A program made the translations under genes and the position numbers. Below are positions 24,487 through 33,913 of a stretch of 62,333 nucleotides of DNA, piece by piece. This stretch comes from Clostridium sp. OF09-36 (GTDB taxonomy: Bacteria; Bacillota; Clostridia; Lachnospirales; Lachnospiraceae). The notes under the pieces were generated by a model. The model searched no databases, had not been told where the DNA came from, and saw only the letters and a program-made list of their open reading frames with translations. Location of the stretch: contig NZ_QUMD01000019.1 in the NCBI RefSeq assembly GCF_003481985.1, positions 1 to 62,333 of the forward strand. Direction: 5' to 3'. The stretch's first letter is position 1. Every line of letters starts with the position of its first letter.

Positions 24487-25965
24487 ATGGGATTATTTAA
24501 TTTGTTTAACAGAAATCGGAGCAATCAGAGGGACCGCTTTGTAGGCGGAACAGAAAAGATGTATCCGAAGTGGACCACACCACCTGACCGAAACTCAGCG
24601 GAGTGGATGCGAAGTTTCGGGGAAAACCCGCGTATGGCGGTTGTGGACAAGATAGCATCAGACCTGTCGTATGTTCCGGGAAAGTTGTACCGGATCAACC
24701 AGGATGGAGAACGGCAGGAAGTGACGGATCATCCGTTCCTGGACTTCATGGCTCAGCCAAACCCGCTGCATGAGTTCACTGCGTCAGCGGTATGGAGACT
24801 GCAGGCCATCTATCTGATGCTCAAGGGCGAAGGATACTTTATCATCGAACGATACGGAGACGGTACCCCGGCGGAGCTGTGGCCGGTGCCGACACACTGG
24901 GTGCAGACAACACCATACATGGGGAATCCGTTTTATCAGATCAAGACAACGGACGGAGCCATCATGAACGTGTCTGTAGATGACATGTTTATCATGAGGG
25001 ATCTGAAACCGCTGGATCCGTACCGGAGAGGTCTGGGCCAGGCGGAAGCACTGGCAGATGAGATTGAGATTGATGAATACGCGGCGAAGTTCCAGAAAAA
25101 GTTTTTCTACAATGATGCCACTCCGGGAATCGTTGTAGCAATGCCTGGAGCGAGTGACGCACAGCAGGAACGATTCCTGGCAAAATGGAAAGAAAGGCTG
25201 CGTGGAGCAGACAAGAGCCATAGCGTCATCACAATCGGAGGCCCGCCGGATCATCCGGCCACAGTAACAAAGGTAGCAGATAACATGAAGGACCTGGACA
25301 TGGTCAATGGCCGGACCTTTGTGCGGGATGCAGTCCTGGAGCATTTTGGAGTACCCCGTGAGATCATTGGAATCACTCAGAACAGCAACAGGGCCACCGC
25401 CGATGCGGCGCAGTATATCTATGCCAAGAATGTGCTGACACCGAAACTGAGGAGCAGACAGGATGCAATCAATCAGCAGCTGCTCCCGGCATATGGGGAT
25501 GACCTGGTTTGGGAATATGACGATATCATCCCACACAATCAGGAGTTTGATAAGGAAACGGCCCTGGATGGCTGGAATGCTGGCTTACTGACCAAGAACG
25601 AGGCACGCGAGCTTCTGGGAGTGGAACCAGCCAAGAACGGGGATATCTACAAGATGAATTTTGCTGACCTGTACCTGCAGTCAGATGAGGATCCGGTAGC
25701 AGTAAGCTCCGCATCCGCGAATATGCAATATGCCGATGGGGCACCGCCGATGGAAGAGGACAGGAACCAGGTTGAAATCGAACCGACTGAGCTCATTGAA
25801 CTGGAGGAAGAAAAGATTCTGAGGAGGGCGGCGGAGATTAAGGCCAGGCGTATCAAGCAGCAGGGCGGAGCCTGGAGAAAGCCAGAAGAACCCAGGGCCG
25901 CAAGTTTGAGCAGGGAATGCAGCAGTATTTCCGGCAGCAGCGTGACCGCATGGAGCAGGCGCTGA
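24487..25965 (+). CDS. Portal protein (HK97-type)
   Basis: 492 aa. Shows the portal pattern NPRMAVVDKIASDLSYVPGKLYR, FTASAVWRLQAIYLMLKGEGYF and VPREIIGITQNSNRATADAA. It forms the ring through which DNA passes. The last 25 residues (PRAASLSRECSSISGSS) look out of frame: the other frame at this place continues RTQGRKFEQGMQQYFRQ into the next gene. One missing A near 25871-25880 would make a portal-head morphogenesis fusion. Confidence 0.9.
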   Translation: MGLFNLFNRNRSNQRDRFVGGTEKMYPKWTTPPDRNSAEWMRSFGENPRMAVVDKIASDLSYVPGKLYRINQDGERQEVTDHPFLDFMAQPNPLHEFTASAVWRLQAIYLMLKGEGYFIIERYGDGTPAELWPVPTHWVQTTPYMGNPFYQIKTTDGAIMNVSVDDMFIMRDLKPLDPYRRGLGQAEALADEIEIDEYAAKFQKKFFYNDATPGIVVAMPGASDAQQERFLAKWKERLRGADKSHSVITIGGPPDHPATVTKVADNMKDLDMVNGRTFVRDAVLEHFGVPREIIGITQNSNRATADAAQYIYAKNVLTPKLRSRQDAINQQLLPAYGDDLVWEYDDIIPHNQEFDKETALDGWNAGLLTKNEARELLGVEPAKNGDIYKMNFADLYLQSDEDPVAVSSASANMQYADGAPPMEEDRNQVEIEPTELIELEEEKILRRAAEIKARRIKQQGGAWRKPEEPRAASLSRECSSISGSSVTAWSRR

Positions 25966-26648
25966 ATGGCTCCAGGAAGGCCGCTGATGAGAATGTATGG
26001 GATGCCATGGGAATTACCGAGGAAGAGTTCATGCAGCTGTCACAGGAGGAGCAGCAGGATCTTACTATGAGATTTGTCAATGGTCTGCTGGACTGGAAGG
26101 AAGAGGAGAAACTGCTGGATCAGATCCTGACACCGCTGTGGGCTGAGACCTACGATGCGGGAGCAGAGGATGTGATCCGGATGTACCGTATCCCATCTAT
26201 TAACCGGCCGGAACTGACATCCGCGGCAAGACTGATGGGTGGCCAACGTATCACGAAAGTGACCCAGACAACAAAGGACCAGATTGCAAAGATTGTGTCG
26301 AGCGGTCTGGAGACTGGAAAAGGCCGTCAGGAACTGACAGAGGAAATCATGGATGCCATGAACACTACGGAGTCAAGGGCACGGACTATTGCAGCGCAGG
26401 AGTGCAATACAAGCCTGTTGGCCGGTAACTTTGATATGGCCCAACACGGAGGATTTGCTACCAAGACCTGGCATATTACCAACGTCAGCAAGGCCAGAGA
26501 TACACACCGGGAGCTTAACGGCAAGACGGTTATGATATCGGAACCGTTTGTGACATCTAAGGGTAACAAGCTGATGATGCCGTGCGATCCAAACTGTACG
26601 GTAGCAGAAGAGACGGTAAACTGTCATTGCTTCCTGACCTACGATTAA
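25917..26648 (+). CDS. Phage head morphogenesis protein (SPP1 gp7-like)
   Basis: 243 aa as an independent ORF. The C-terminal part (RARTIAAQECNTSLLAGNF, then WHITNVSKARDTHRELNGKT and CDPNCTVAEETVNCHCFLTY) is the gp7/minor head family. There is no good ribosome binding site at the ATG of 25917. It is probably the C-terminal part of a protein fused to the portal; see the portal entry. Confidence 0.8.
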   Translation: MQQYFRQQRDRMEQALNGSRKAADENVWDAMGITEEEFMQLSQEEQQDLTMRFVNGLLDWKEEEKLLDQILTPLWAETYDAGAEDVIRMYRIPSINRPELTSAARLMGGQRITKVTQTTKDQIAKIVSSGLETGKGRQELTEEIMDAMNTTESRARTIAAQECNTSLLAGNFDMAQHGGFATKTWHITNVSKARDTHRELNGKTVMISEPFVTSKGNKLMMPCDPNCTVAEETVNCHCFLTYD

Positions 26649-26679
26649 AGCCGGGGAAAATTGAATAAGCGAGTAAAGA

Positions 26680-26704
26680 AGATCAGGGAGACCTGGTCTT
26701 TTTT
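26680..26704 (+). terminator. Terminator-like hairpin between head genes
   Basis: AGATCAGG paired with CCTGGTCT (one G-T pair), loop GAGA, then TTTTT. It may reduce transcription into the protease and capsid genes. Confidence 0.6.
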
Positions 26705-26739
26705 ATTTATAAAAATCTGGCAGAAAGGAGGAACCAAGC

Positions 26740-27405
26740 GTGAAGCACGAGACAAAGCGGCTGTCATTCAAGATGGACGAGTACGACGAGGAAGAGGGTA
26801 TCTTTTCCGGATACGGTGCGGTCTTCGAGAATGTGGATAGTGGCGGTGACATCATCGAGCCGGGAGCTTTTGCGAAGGCGCTGGCAGCAGGATGGGAGCG
26901 GGTGAAGATCCTGGCTCTGCATAATGACTGCTGGCTGCCGATAGGAAAGCCTCTGGAACTTCGGGAGGATGAGAAGGGGCTGTTCTTAAAAGCAAAGATC
27001 TCAGATACCTCCATGGGTAAGGACATCAAGATCCTGTTAAAGGATGGGGTCCTGAATGAGTTATCCATTGGATATGAGCCGGTGGTCTTTGAATTTGACC
27101 AGGCAGGCATCCGGCATCTGAAAGAGGTGGATCTGTGGGAGGTATCGGTAGTTACCTGGGCCATGAACCCGGAGGCAGTCATTACGGACTATAAGTCCGC
27201 GACTGAGGAAATCCGACGCGAACTGAAAGAAGGACGGAAAATCAGCGATGCAAGATTGAAGTCTCTGAAACAGGTCAGCCAGTCTATGAAAGACTCCGCC
27301 CGCATGATCGATTCAGTAATCGAGGAAGCAGACGGCAAGAAATCAGTTTCCCGGAGAAGGACTCCTGGAAGCAGAAAATCAAGAGAAATTGAAATTGTAT
27401 TTTAA
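26740..27405 (+). CDS. HK97-family prohead protease
   Basis: 221 aa, GTG start after AAAGGAGG. FSGYGAVFENVDSGGDII, the catalytic His in LALHND and Ser in NELSIGYEPV are all visible. It cleaves the scaffold part of the major capsid protein during maturation. Confidence 0.92.
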   Translation: MKHETKRLSFKMDEYDEEEGIFSGYGAVFENVDSGGDIIEPGAFAKALAAGWERVKILALHNDCWLPIGKPLELREDEKGLFLKAKISDTSMGKDIKILLKDGVLNELSIGYEPVVFEFDQAGIRHLKEVDLWEVSVVTWAMNPEAVITDYKSATEEIRRELKEGRKISDARLKSLKQVSQSMKDSARMIDSVIEEADGKKSVSRRRTPGSRKSREIEIVF

Positions 27406-27418
27406 GGAGGATGATAAT

Positions 27419-29044
27419 TTGAGCAAATACAGATTAAACCGTAAAGCGGCAAGAAGAAAAAGCATGAAAATGGGAGCGGACGATCTGACTGATATGATCA
27501 AGGCAGCAGTAAAAGATGCTTTGGAAGAACAGAAAGATGATGACGAGCCGGAAGAGGGCAAAGACGATGACCTGGCTGGCATTGTGAGCGATGCCATTGA
27601 TGCCATGAACGAGAAGCGCAAGGCGGCCAAGGCTGATGAAATCAGCGAGGATGACGCAGCAGAGATCGTGGATGCCATCGTGGATGCGGCAGACGGCACC
27701 AAGAGTGACGAGGTGGATCTGGAGACCGTAATCCAGGATGCCATCGACGATGTCAACGAGAAGCGTAAATCCCGCAAGGATGATGAGCTGGGTGACGGTT
27801 TTGCGGATGAGTTGCTGGATGCGGTTGCCGAGGTAATGGAGGATGACAGCGTGGAAGATGATGAGCAGAAGGGCAGAAAGAGCGCAGCTCCGAAACGTCA
27901 GAAGAAATCCGCCCGTCGTGCTCCGTCCAGAAAGTACAGTAATATCTTCCTGAATCGCAAAGAGGACCCGGGCGTAGTGCAGCAGAAGAATATTCCGAAG
28001 GAGATTGTGATTGCCCGTGCTATCAAGTGCATGGACATCCATGGAAAGGGTGATCCGGAACGTGCGGCATGGATTGCCCGCAAGAAGTATGGCGATAAGG
28101 ACATGGAGCGGGAGTTTAAGGCAATGTCCGCAACCAATTCCGTTGGTGGCGGTTTCCTGATTCCGGAGGTATATTCTGACCAGATCATCGAATTGCTGTA
28201 TCCGAAGACTGTTATCGTAGAGTTAGGCGCTCAGCCGATTCCGCTGACCAATGGTAACCTGAACCTTCCGCGCATGACCTCCGGAACCCGTGCACAGTGG
28301 GGCGGTGAGGGTCGTAAGATCGCAGCCACCAATCCGAAGTATGGAAACATCCGGATGTCTGCAAAGAGACTGGAGGCCATTGTACCGCAGTCCAGAGAAC
28401 TGCTGTTAATGACCACATACTCTGCAGACGCGATGTTTGCGAACGATCTGTTCCGCCGTATGCAGCTGGGTCTTGATTTTGGTGGTCTGTATGGAACCGG
28501 ATCTGAGTTCATGCCGATGGGTATTGCAAACAATAAGGGCATTGAAAATATTGACGCAACCAAGCTGGATAACACGGATCTGGCAGATGCAACCGGTAAG
28601 ATCACTGCAGATTTCCCGGTATATGTATCTGCAAAGGCAATGGCCAAGAATATCGATGACGTCCATACCGGTTGGGCTATGAACAGCCTGCTGGAGGGTG
28701 TATTCAAAAACATGAAGACCCAGACCGGAGAGTATATCTATCGTGATGAGATGATGGGTGAGCATAAGCTGTGCGGAATGCCGTACCGCGTAAGCAACCA
28801 GATCCCGACCGATAAGAACGGAAAGACAGATCTGTTCTTTGGTAACTGGTCGGATCTCCTGATTGGTGATCAGATGGGACTGGAGACCTACACTACTCTG
28901 GATGGTTCATGGACCGATGAGCAGGGAATTACCCATAACGCATTCGAGGAAAATCTGTCCGCTACCCGTGCAATCATGTTTGATGATATTACTGCGCGCC
29001 ATGAGGAAAGCTTCCTGTACTGCAAGGGAATCAAGGCATTTTAA
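27419..29044 (+). CDS. Major capsid protein with scaffold domain
   Basis: 541 aa, TTG start at 27419, 7 nt after AAGGAGG; the ATG beside it is followed by a stop. The first 190 residues are highly acidic and helical (DDLAGIVSDAIDAMNEK repeats), an HK97 delta-domain-type internal scaffold that the protease should remove. The capsid domain begins near SATNSVGGGFLIPEVY and ends FDDITARHEESFLYCKGIKAF. The delta region contains two similar segments (IDAMNEKRKAAKADE and IDDVNEKRKSRKDDE), evidence of internal duplication. Confidence 0.92.
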   Translation: MSKYRLNRKAARRKSMKMGADDLTDMIKAAVKDALEEQKDDDEPEEGKDDDLAGIVSDAIDAMNEKRKAAKADEISEDDAAEIVDAIVDAADGTKSDEVDLETVIQDAIDDVNEKRKSRKDDELGDGFADELLDAVAEVMEDDSVEDDEQKGRKSAAPKRQKKSARRAPSRKYSNIFLNRKEDPGVVQQKNIPKEIVIARAIKCMDIHGKGDPERAAWIARKKYGDKDMEREFKAMSATNSVGGGFLIPEVYSDQIIELLYPKTVIVELGAQPIPLTNGNLNLPRMTSGTRAQWGGEGRKIAATNPKYGNIRMSAKRLEAIVPQSRELLLMTTYSADAMFANDLFRRMQLGLDFGGLYGTGSEFMPMGIANNKGIENIDATKLDNTDLADATGKITADFPVYVSAKAMAKNIDDVHTGWAMNSLLEGVFKNMKTQTGEYIYRDEMMGEHKLCGMPYRVSNQIPTDKNGKTDLFFGNWSDLLIGDQMGLETYTTLDGSWTDEQGITHNAFEENLSATRAIMFDDITARHEESFLYCKGIKAF

Positions 29045-29059
29045 GGAGGGTGAAAAAGA

Positions 29060-29467
29060 ATGAAAAGAACACTGTTTGACAATGTGGCTGTTGTGATCGG
29101 TGCTGAAAAGGCTGTGGACCGCGAGGGATTTCTCTCCGCGGTCTTTGCTGTATCTGTAGGTGCTATTACTGGCACCCCGACTGCGGCCAAGCTGAGCGTG
29201 AAGGTGGAACACTGTGACACCGCAGCAGGCGAATTTGAGCCGGTACCGGATACCAAGATGGATCCGGACGCAACCACCTTAAATGGCATCCTGAAAGAGG
29301 TGGCGGTTAGCTCCGGTGATGAGCTGAAAATGAATCTGGATCTCCTGGGATGCAAACGTTATATCAAGATCACTCCGACTATTTCCTTTACCGGAGGCAG
29401 CAGCCCGGCAGCAGCTAACGCAGCGTATGCACTGGTTATGGGTGATCCGACCAAGGCACCGGTCTAA
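29060..29467 (+). CDS. Head structural protein, 135 aa
   Basis: Placed between capsid and connector. It has beta-rich sequence (AKLSVKVEHCDTAAGEFEPV) typical of head decoration proteins. Function inferred from position. Confidence 0.7.
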   Translation: MKRTLFDNVAVVIGAEKAVDREGFLSAVFAVSVGAITGTPTAAKLSVKVEHCDTAAGEFEPVPDTKMDPDATTLNGILKEVAVSSGDELKMNLDLLGCKRYIKITPTISFTGGSSPAAANAAYALVMGDPTKAPV

Positions 29468-29477
29468 GGAGGTACCT

Positions 29478-29603
29478 ATGGATCAGAAAAGTCGAGAAAA
29501 TAAGATGGCTGGTCCGAGATGCAACAAGGCGGAGACTCCGGCCTCTTCCTTAAAAAAGGATGGTGAGAGCCATGGAAGAAAGAAAAAGCCTGCTGGCAGG
29601 TAA
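29478..29603 (+). CDS. Small basic protein, 41 aa
   Basis: ATG at 29478 behind AAGGAGGTACCT, a strong site. Product MDQKSRENKMAGPRCNKAE, rich in Lys and Arg. Overlaps the next gene by 32 bp. Unknown. Confidence 0.5.
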   Translation: MDQKSRENKMAGPRCNKAETPASSLKKDGESHGRKKKPAGR

Positions 29604-30219
29604 TGCCATGACAACGCTTTCGGACCTGATGGGATTTATGGGGATGACAACGGTAGACGATGCGACAAAGGATAACCTGGAAAGGCTGATTAATGCCGCA
29701 TCTGCGTACATCGAGACGATGACGGACCGTAAGTTTGCCCGGAAAGAGTATGTTGAGAACCATCACCCGACCGGGTACCAGGAATTATGCCTGAAACAGT
29801 ATCCGATCAGGTCTGTGGCATCGGTAGTAGATACTGACTGCGGAAAGGTTATGGAACCGGATTCCTATTCCTATGAGGATACTGGGGAAATCGGTGTGCT
29901 GTATAAGGATTCCGGCTGGGCGCTCAGCGGATATTATGGCGGCCTGGCCAACGATATGATTGCGGTCAAGAGGTGCCTGCGGGTGACCTATGAGGCCGGA
30001 TACATCATGCCGAAGGATGCCACCGCCGAGAATCTGTCAGATCTGCCGTATGATCTCCAGTATGTGGTCTGGCAGATGGTGCAGCAACAGTGGAATCTTG
30101 CCAACAATGGCGCAAATGGGCTGTCAGCTTTTAGCATCTCAGACGTAAGCTGGACTTTTGACAAGGAGCTGAGTACCCAGGTACAGAATGTAATCAACCG
30201 GTACATGAGGTGGACGTAA
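29572..30219 (+). CDS. Head-tail connector (gp6-like)
   Basis: 215 aa. LERLINAASAYIETMTDRKFARKEY and YPIRSVASVV match the gp6-like connector family, which forms the ring below the portal. ATG at 29572 after AAGGATGG. Confidence 0.82.
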   Translation: MEERKSLLAGNAMTTLSDLMGFMGMTTVDDATKDNLERLINAASAYIETMTDRKFARKEYVENHHPTGYQELCLKQYPIRSVASVVDTDCGKVMEPDSYSYEDTGEIGVLYKDSGWALSGYYGGLANDMIAVKRCLRVTYEAGYIMPKDATAENLSDLPYDLQYVVWQMVQQQWNLANNGANGLSAFSISDVSWTFDKELSTQVQNVINRYMRWT

Positions 30220-30971
30220 TGACGATCGAGGATAATGTGACTCCGGAGCTTGAACGGATTCAGAGAGAATTGAAAAAGCTGAGTGAGGTACAGATACATA
30301 TTGGTATCCAGGGTGAGAACGGATATGGAGCAGGTGGTGAGGGCCGGGAAGGAGCTCCGGCCGATATCATGACCATTGCAAACGTGCATGAGTTCGGAGC
30401 AACGATCAAGGCCAAGAACGTCAAGTACCTGGCCATTCCGATTGCAAAAAAGTCCATCGGAAAAAGTCCAATGGATTTTGAAGGGCTGTTCTTCCTGCGC
30501 ACTGCGGAGGGCTATCTGTTTGGATGTATCAGCAAAGAGCGTAAGGGCGGGGCACCCAGGCAGACAGCACAGCCATCCGACAAAGAGCCGGACAAGAAAA
30601 AGCCGGGGAAAGACAAGACAAAGCGGAAAAAGCAAGATGATATTGAGTTTCTGTTTATCCTGATGGAATCCGTCAATATCCCAGAACGTAGCTTTATCCG
30701 CGCCGGATACGACAATAATCAGAAGGCCATGGAGGAGATAGCCGCCGAAGCAGTTTATCTGATCATTTTGTACGGCGAAACAGCTGAGACAGCAGCGAAC
30801 CGGATAGGAATGAAGGTGGTCGGGATGATCCAGGAATATATCAATCAGCCGTTTAATTTTAAGGCAAAAGGAAAAATCACCAAAGCAACGACAAACTGGC
30901 CAGACAACCCGCTGATTGAGACCGGACGGCTCCGAAATTCGATCACATATCGGATTGAGGGTCTGGAGTAA
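30219..30971 (+). CDS. Neck / virion morphogenesis protein (gp10-like)
   Basis: 250 aa. Starts MTIEDNVTPELERIQREL; VHEFGATIKAKNVKYLAIP and IPERSFIRAGYDNNQ are typical of HK97 gp10/Mu gpG-type neck proteins. It carries a Lys-rich insertion (KKKPGKDKTKRKKQDD). Start overlaps the previous stop (TAATG). The 16-bp palindrome follows its stop. Confidence 0.7.
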   Translation: MTIEDNVTPELERIQRELKKLSEVQIHIGIQGENGYGAGGEGREGAPADIMTIANVHEFGATIKAKNVKYLAIPIAKKSIGKSPMDFEGLFFLRTAEGYLFGCISKERKGGAPRQTAQPSDKEPDKKKPGKDKTKRKKQDDIEFLFILMESVNIPERSFIRAGYDNNQKAMEEIAAEAVYLIILYGETAETAANRIGMKVVGMIQEYINQPFNFKAKGKITKATTNWPDNPLIETGRLRNSITYRIEGLE

Positions 30972-30973
30972 AA

Positions 30974-30989
30974 GTTGCACCGGTGCAAC
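30974..30989. repeat. 16-bp palindrome, site 3 of 4 in A
   Basis: GTTGCACCGGTGCAAC, between two late genes, followed by TGGAAAGGAGC. Confidence 0.8.
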
Positions 30990-31005
30990 TGGAAAGGAGC
31001 ATGAG

Positions 31006-31374
31006 ATGACGGGATTCGCATACGCACAGCCGCAGATTCCGACCGGATTGATGCATGAGATGTATGAGATTCAGTCAGGGGCGGAATTTAAGCAGAACAA
31101 CGGAGGGCAGTACATCCCAGGGAAAGGAAAAGAAGAACCGTTTCAGGGTGTGGTGCTGCCGGTGAATGACAAAGACCTGGTGCGGGATGCAGCAGGAACG
31201 TACACCCATTGTACGGAAAAAATTTATACCAACGGTCATGCGCTCCAGAATGGGGCACGGGTGCGGGACAAAGATGGAACCATTTATACAGTGGTTCAGG
31301 AACTGGGGCATAACTCCATCCATCCGATGAAACGCTATCTGATTGAGCGGAAGGAGGCATCAGCAAAACGATGA
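31006..31374 (+). CDS. Head-tail joining protein, 122 aa
   Basis: ATG at 31006 after GGAAAGGAG; the ATG at 31001 runs into a stop. VVLPVNDKDLVRDAAGTYTHC and QELGHNSIHPMKRYLIER are beta-rich. Function inferred from its place between neck and terminator genes. Confidence 0.65.
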   Translation: MTGFAYAQPQIPTGLMHEMYEIQSGAEFKQNNGGQYIPGKGKEEPFQGVVLPVNDKDLVRDAAGTYTHCTEKIYTNGHALQNGARVRDKDGTIYTVVQELGHNSIHPMKRYLIERKEASAKR

Positions 31375-31901
31375 ACTTTTTGGAAATCAGAAACAGAATC
31401 GTGCAGGGGCTGAGTGAGAATCTGGGCTGCCCGGTGGTACTCAACAATCAGCAGAACCCGGAACAGGATCCGCCGTATGTGTTTTACAGCGTACTGCCGT
31501 ATAACCCGGAGGCGGGGGAACTGGGGAACTACAGAACTGAGCAGGATGGAGACACCTATACTGAGTACAGGCGGGAGGAACCAAGCTGCAGCTTTTCCTT
31601 TACGGTCTGCAGCGTGGACCGTGAGGCAGGTGACGAGTATATCCTGGGAGAGGATGAAGCCTGTTTCCTGGCCATGAAGGCAGCAGGATGGTTCGACCAT
31701 GTGGGATATGACTTTTTTGCAGGCATGGGCGTGACTGTGATTGATGTATCAACGGTGCAGGACCGCTCTACGCTGTTGGTGGATGAAGAGGCGCGGCGGT
31801 ATGGATTTGATGCCAGAATCCGCTATGCGCATGAAGAGGCACGCAAGGTTAGCGTGATCGAAAATGTAGTAACAAAGAAGGGAGAGAACGATGAGCTCTA
31901 A
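31371..31901 (+). CDS. Neck/tail terminator-like protein
   Basis: 176 aa. FLEIRNRIVQGLSENLGCPVVLNN, then DPPYVFYSVLP, matches phage neck terminator proteins (gp12/LIC_12616 type). Located directly before the sheath. Confidence 0.72.
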   Translation: MNFLEIRNRIVQGLSENLGCPVVLNNQQNPEQDPPYVFYSVLPYNPEAGELGNYRTEQDGDTYTEYRREEPSCSFSFTVCSVDREAGDEYILGEDEACFLAMKAAGWFDHVGYDFFAGMGVTVIDVSTVQDRSTLLVDEEARRYGFDARIRYAHEEARKVSVIENVVTKKGENDEL

Positions 31902-32954
31902 AGATGTTGTGGTTGTTGTAAGTCTGGAACAGGTGGATACCTCAGTGGATTCCCTGGACATTCTCCTGATTTCAACAGCCGGAGAAAAGGCGGTAAAGGA
32001 TTATACCGCATTAGAGGATATCAAAACCGACTGGGGAGAAACCAGTGATATGTATAAGATGGCCGCCCAGATGATGGGGCAGGGCAAGGCAAAACCGACC
32101 CCGGCCTCTCTGATCAAAAAGGTCAGAATTGTGGGATTTGCAGAACCGGAATCAGCTTCCGCACTGGTAACGGCTATTAAAACCTTCCAGGAAACGGATA
32201 ATGGCTGGTATTTGTTCCTGACGGACAAGGCCGAGGATGATTATATCAAGCTTTGGCCAAGTTTGCGGAGGACAGTGAGCCAAGCGAGGCGGAGCTGACC
32301 GCTGGTGTGGAGGATCACCGGAAGTTTTATTTTGCGCAGACCGACAACAAGGAACTGGAGGTCAGCAACCGCCGTTCGGTGATTGTGTACACTGAGGACC
32401 TGGATGAGCATATTGACGCAGCATGGATCGGTGCGGTAGGTCCGTGGTATCCGCAGTCCGTCACCTGGAAATTTAAGATGCCGACTGGGGTATCCGTACC
32501 GGCCCTGAAAGAATCAGAGCTTACGGCCCTGGAAGAACATCACGTAAACTGGGTAACCAACGAGTACAAGAAAAACTACATCAAAAACGGATGCTGTGCG
32601 GATGGCGAATGGATCGATGCTATCCTGGGAGCGGACTGGATCGCAAAGACCATGAGAGAAAAGCTCTACAATATTTTTATGACCAATCCGACCATTCCGT
32701 ATACGGATGCAGGCTTTACCCAGGTTGCCGCTGGTGTATTTGAGACCATGGACGAGGCAGCAGGCTACGGAATCATTGCAACAGATGCGGAGTCAGGAGC
32801 AGGAGTATATACCGTGACCGTGCCGAAGCGTTCAGAGGCAACTGATAAGCAGGCTACATCCAGACAGATGCCGGATATTCCGTGGGAGGCTACGCTGGCT
32901 GGAGCCGTTCATGGTGTAAAGATTTCTGGTCGGTTAAAAGTATCAATGGATTAA
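31891..32954 (+). pseudogene. Contractile tail sheath protein, frameshifted
   Basis: The first frame reads MSSKDVVVVVSLEQVDTS through TDKAEDDYIK and then goes wrong. The second frame continues LAKFAEDSEPSEAEL to TLAGAVHGVKISGRLKVSMD. One base restored near 32250 (aag-ctt-tgg) joins them into about 354 aa, a DUF3383/sheath-type protein. A sheath followed by a DUF3277-type tube identifies element A as a myovirus. If the frameshift is real, the tail cannot form. Confidence 0.82.
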
Positions 32955-32966
32955 GGAGGATAAGCC

Positions 32967-33368
32967 GTGGAAATTACCAGTTATGACGTAAAAAAGGTAA
33001 ATGTAAGTGTAAATGGCAGCATCATTACCGGCTTTGCCGCAGATTCGCTCATTACCATTACAAAAAATGAAGATGCGGTAACAACGGAGGTCGGATGCCA
33101 GGGAGATGTTGTATATTCCGAAAACGCGAATGAGAGCGGTACCGTCCAGCTGACTTTAGCAGGCACATCGTCATCAGTCAGTAAGTTCCGGTCCTTGGCG
33201 GCATCACGGAAAGAGGTTTCGCTGATGGTATCAGATTCGAATGACAGTGATTCCATCAAAGTAAGCGCCCAGAGGTGCCGCGTGGTAAAGATGCCGGATG
33301 TAACAAGAGGAAAGACCGCCGGAAGTGTGCAGGTAAGTATTTTCGTGCCGAACCTGCAGATCCGCTAA
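32967..33368 (+). CDS. Tail tube protein (DUF3277-like)
   Basis: 133 aa, GTG start after AAGGAGG. SYDVKKVNVSVNGSIITGFA and the ending TAGSVQVSIFVPNLQIR match the tube family of contractile tails. It stacks as hexamers inside the sheath. Confidence 0.85.
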   Translation: MEITSYDVKKVNVSVNGSIITGFAADSLITITKNEDAVTTEVGCQGDVVYSENANESGTVQLTLAGTSSSVSKFRSLAASRKEVSLMVSDSNDSDSIKVSAQRCRVVKMPDVTRGKTAGSVQVSIFVPNLQIR

Positions 33369-33427
33369 TGAGTAAAGCGTGGCCTGAGCGGCCAAAAGGA
33401 CTATCAGAAAGGAGCTATAGAAAATAT

Positions 33428-33691
33428 ATGGCAAGACAGAAAAAGGTAACTGTAAATGGAATGGAATTTACTTTACAGAGTGTATCTCCGAGATGGTATT
33501 TTGATCTGAATGACCGGTGCGGAATGACTGGAGGACGCAGGAAGACTGCGGAATACATGGACGAGTTATTCAAGAATGTAGTAGTTGAACCGAAAGAAGT
33601 CAGTACAAATGGACTGGATTATTTCGAGGAAACTGAGGATATCAAAACAGCCGGAAAGCTGCTGACAGAGGTGGAACACTTTCTTGGATAG
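33428..33691 (+). CDS. Tail assembly chaperone, upstream part
   Basis: 87 aa from ATG 33428 (MARQKKVTVNGMEFTLQSV), the typical start of XkdN-like chaperones. Translation could also begin at 33368, where ATG overlaps the tube stop, adding 20 residues. It lies just before the tape measure gene. A second frame that begins before its stop continues the protein; see next entry. Confidence 0.75.
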   Translation: MARQKKVTVNGMEFTLQSVSPRWYFDLNDRCGMTGGRRKTAEYMDELFKNVVVEPKEVSTNGLDYFEETEDIKTAGKLLTEVEHFLG

Positions 33692-33836
33692 TGAAAGTGA
33701 TGAAGAACAAGCACAAGCAAGCGCAAGACGGCATCATGAATTTTGGACATTGGTTTTTACATCAGGAACAATGAGCTATTCGGAATGGGCAGCTATGGAC
33801 CTGGCAGAATATTGCGAAGCAAGAGAAGCTGGATAA
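33684..33836 (+). CDS. Tail assembly chaperone, downstream frame
   Basis: 50 codons in the +1 frame relative to the upstream part: LDSESDEEQAQASARRHH, then FWTLVFTSGTMSYSEW. No good independent start apart from TTG at 33684. Two-frame chaperones made by programmed frameshifting are usual just before tape measure genes. The shift here could be +1 or -2 at TTTCTTGGAT. Confidence 0.6.
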   Translation: MDSESDEEQAQASARRHHEFWTLVFTSGTMSYSEWAAMDLAEYCEAREAG

Positions 33837-33861
33837 TTTACCAGGAAGAACGGAAACAACA

Positions 33862-33891
33862 AGCGGGAAGGTCGTAGAGCCCCCGCTTTTT
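33862..33891 (+). terminator. Terminator-like hairpin before tape measure
   Basis: AGCGGG paired with CCCGCT, followed by TTTTT. Short stem; may only weaken transcription. Confidence 0.5.
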
Positions 33892-33913
33892 ATATGCGGG
33901 AAGGGGGACGGAG

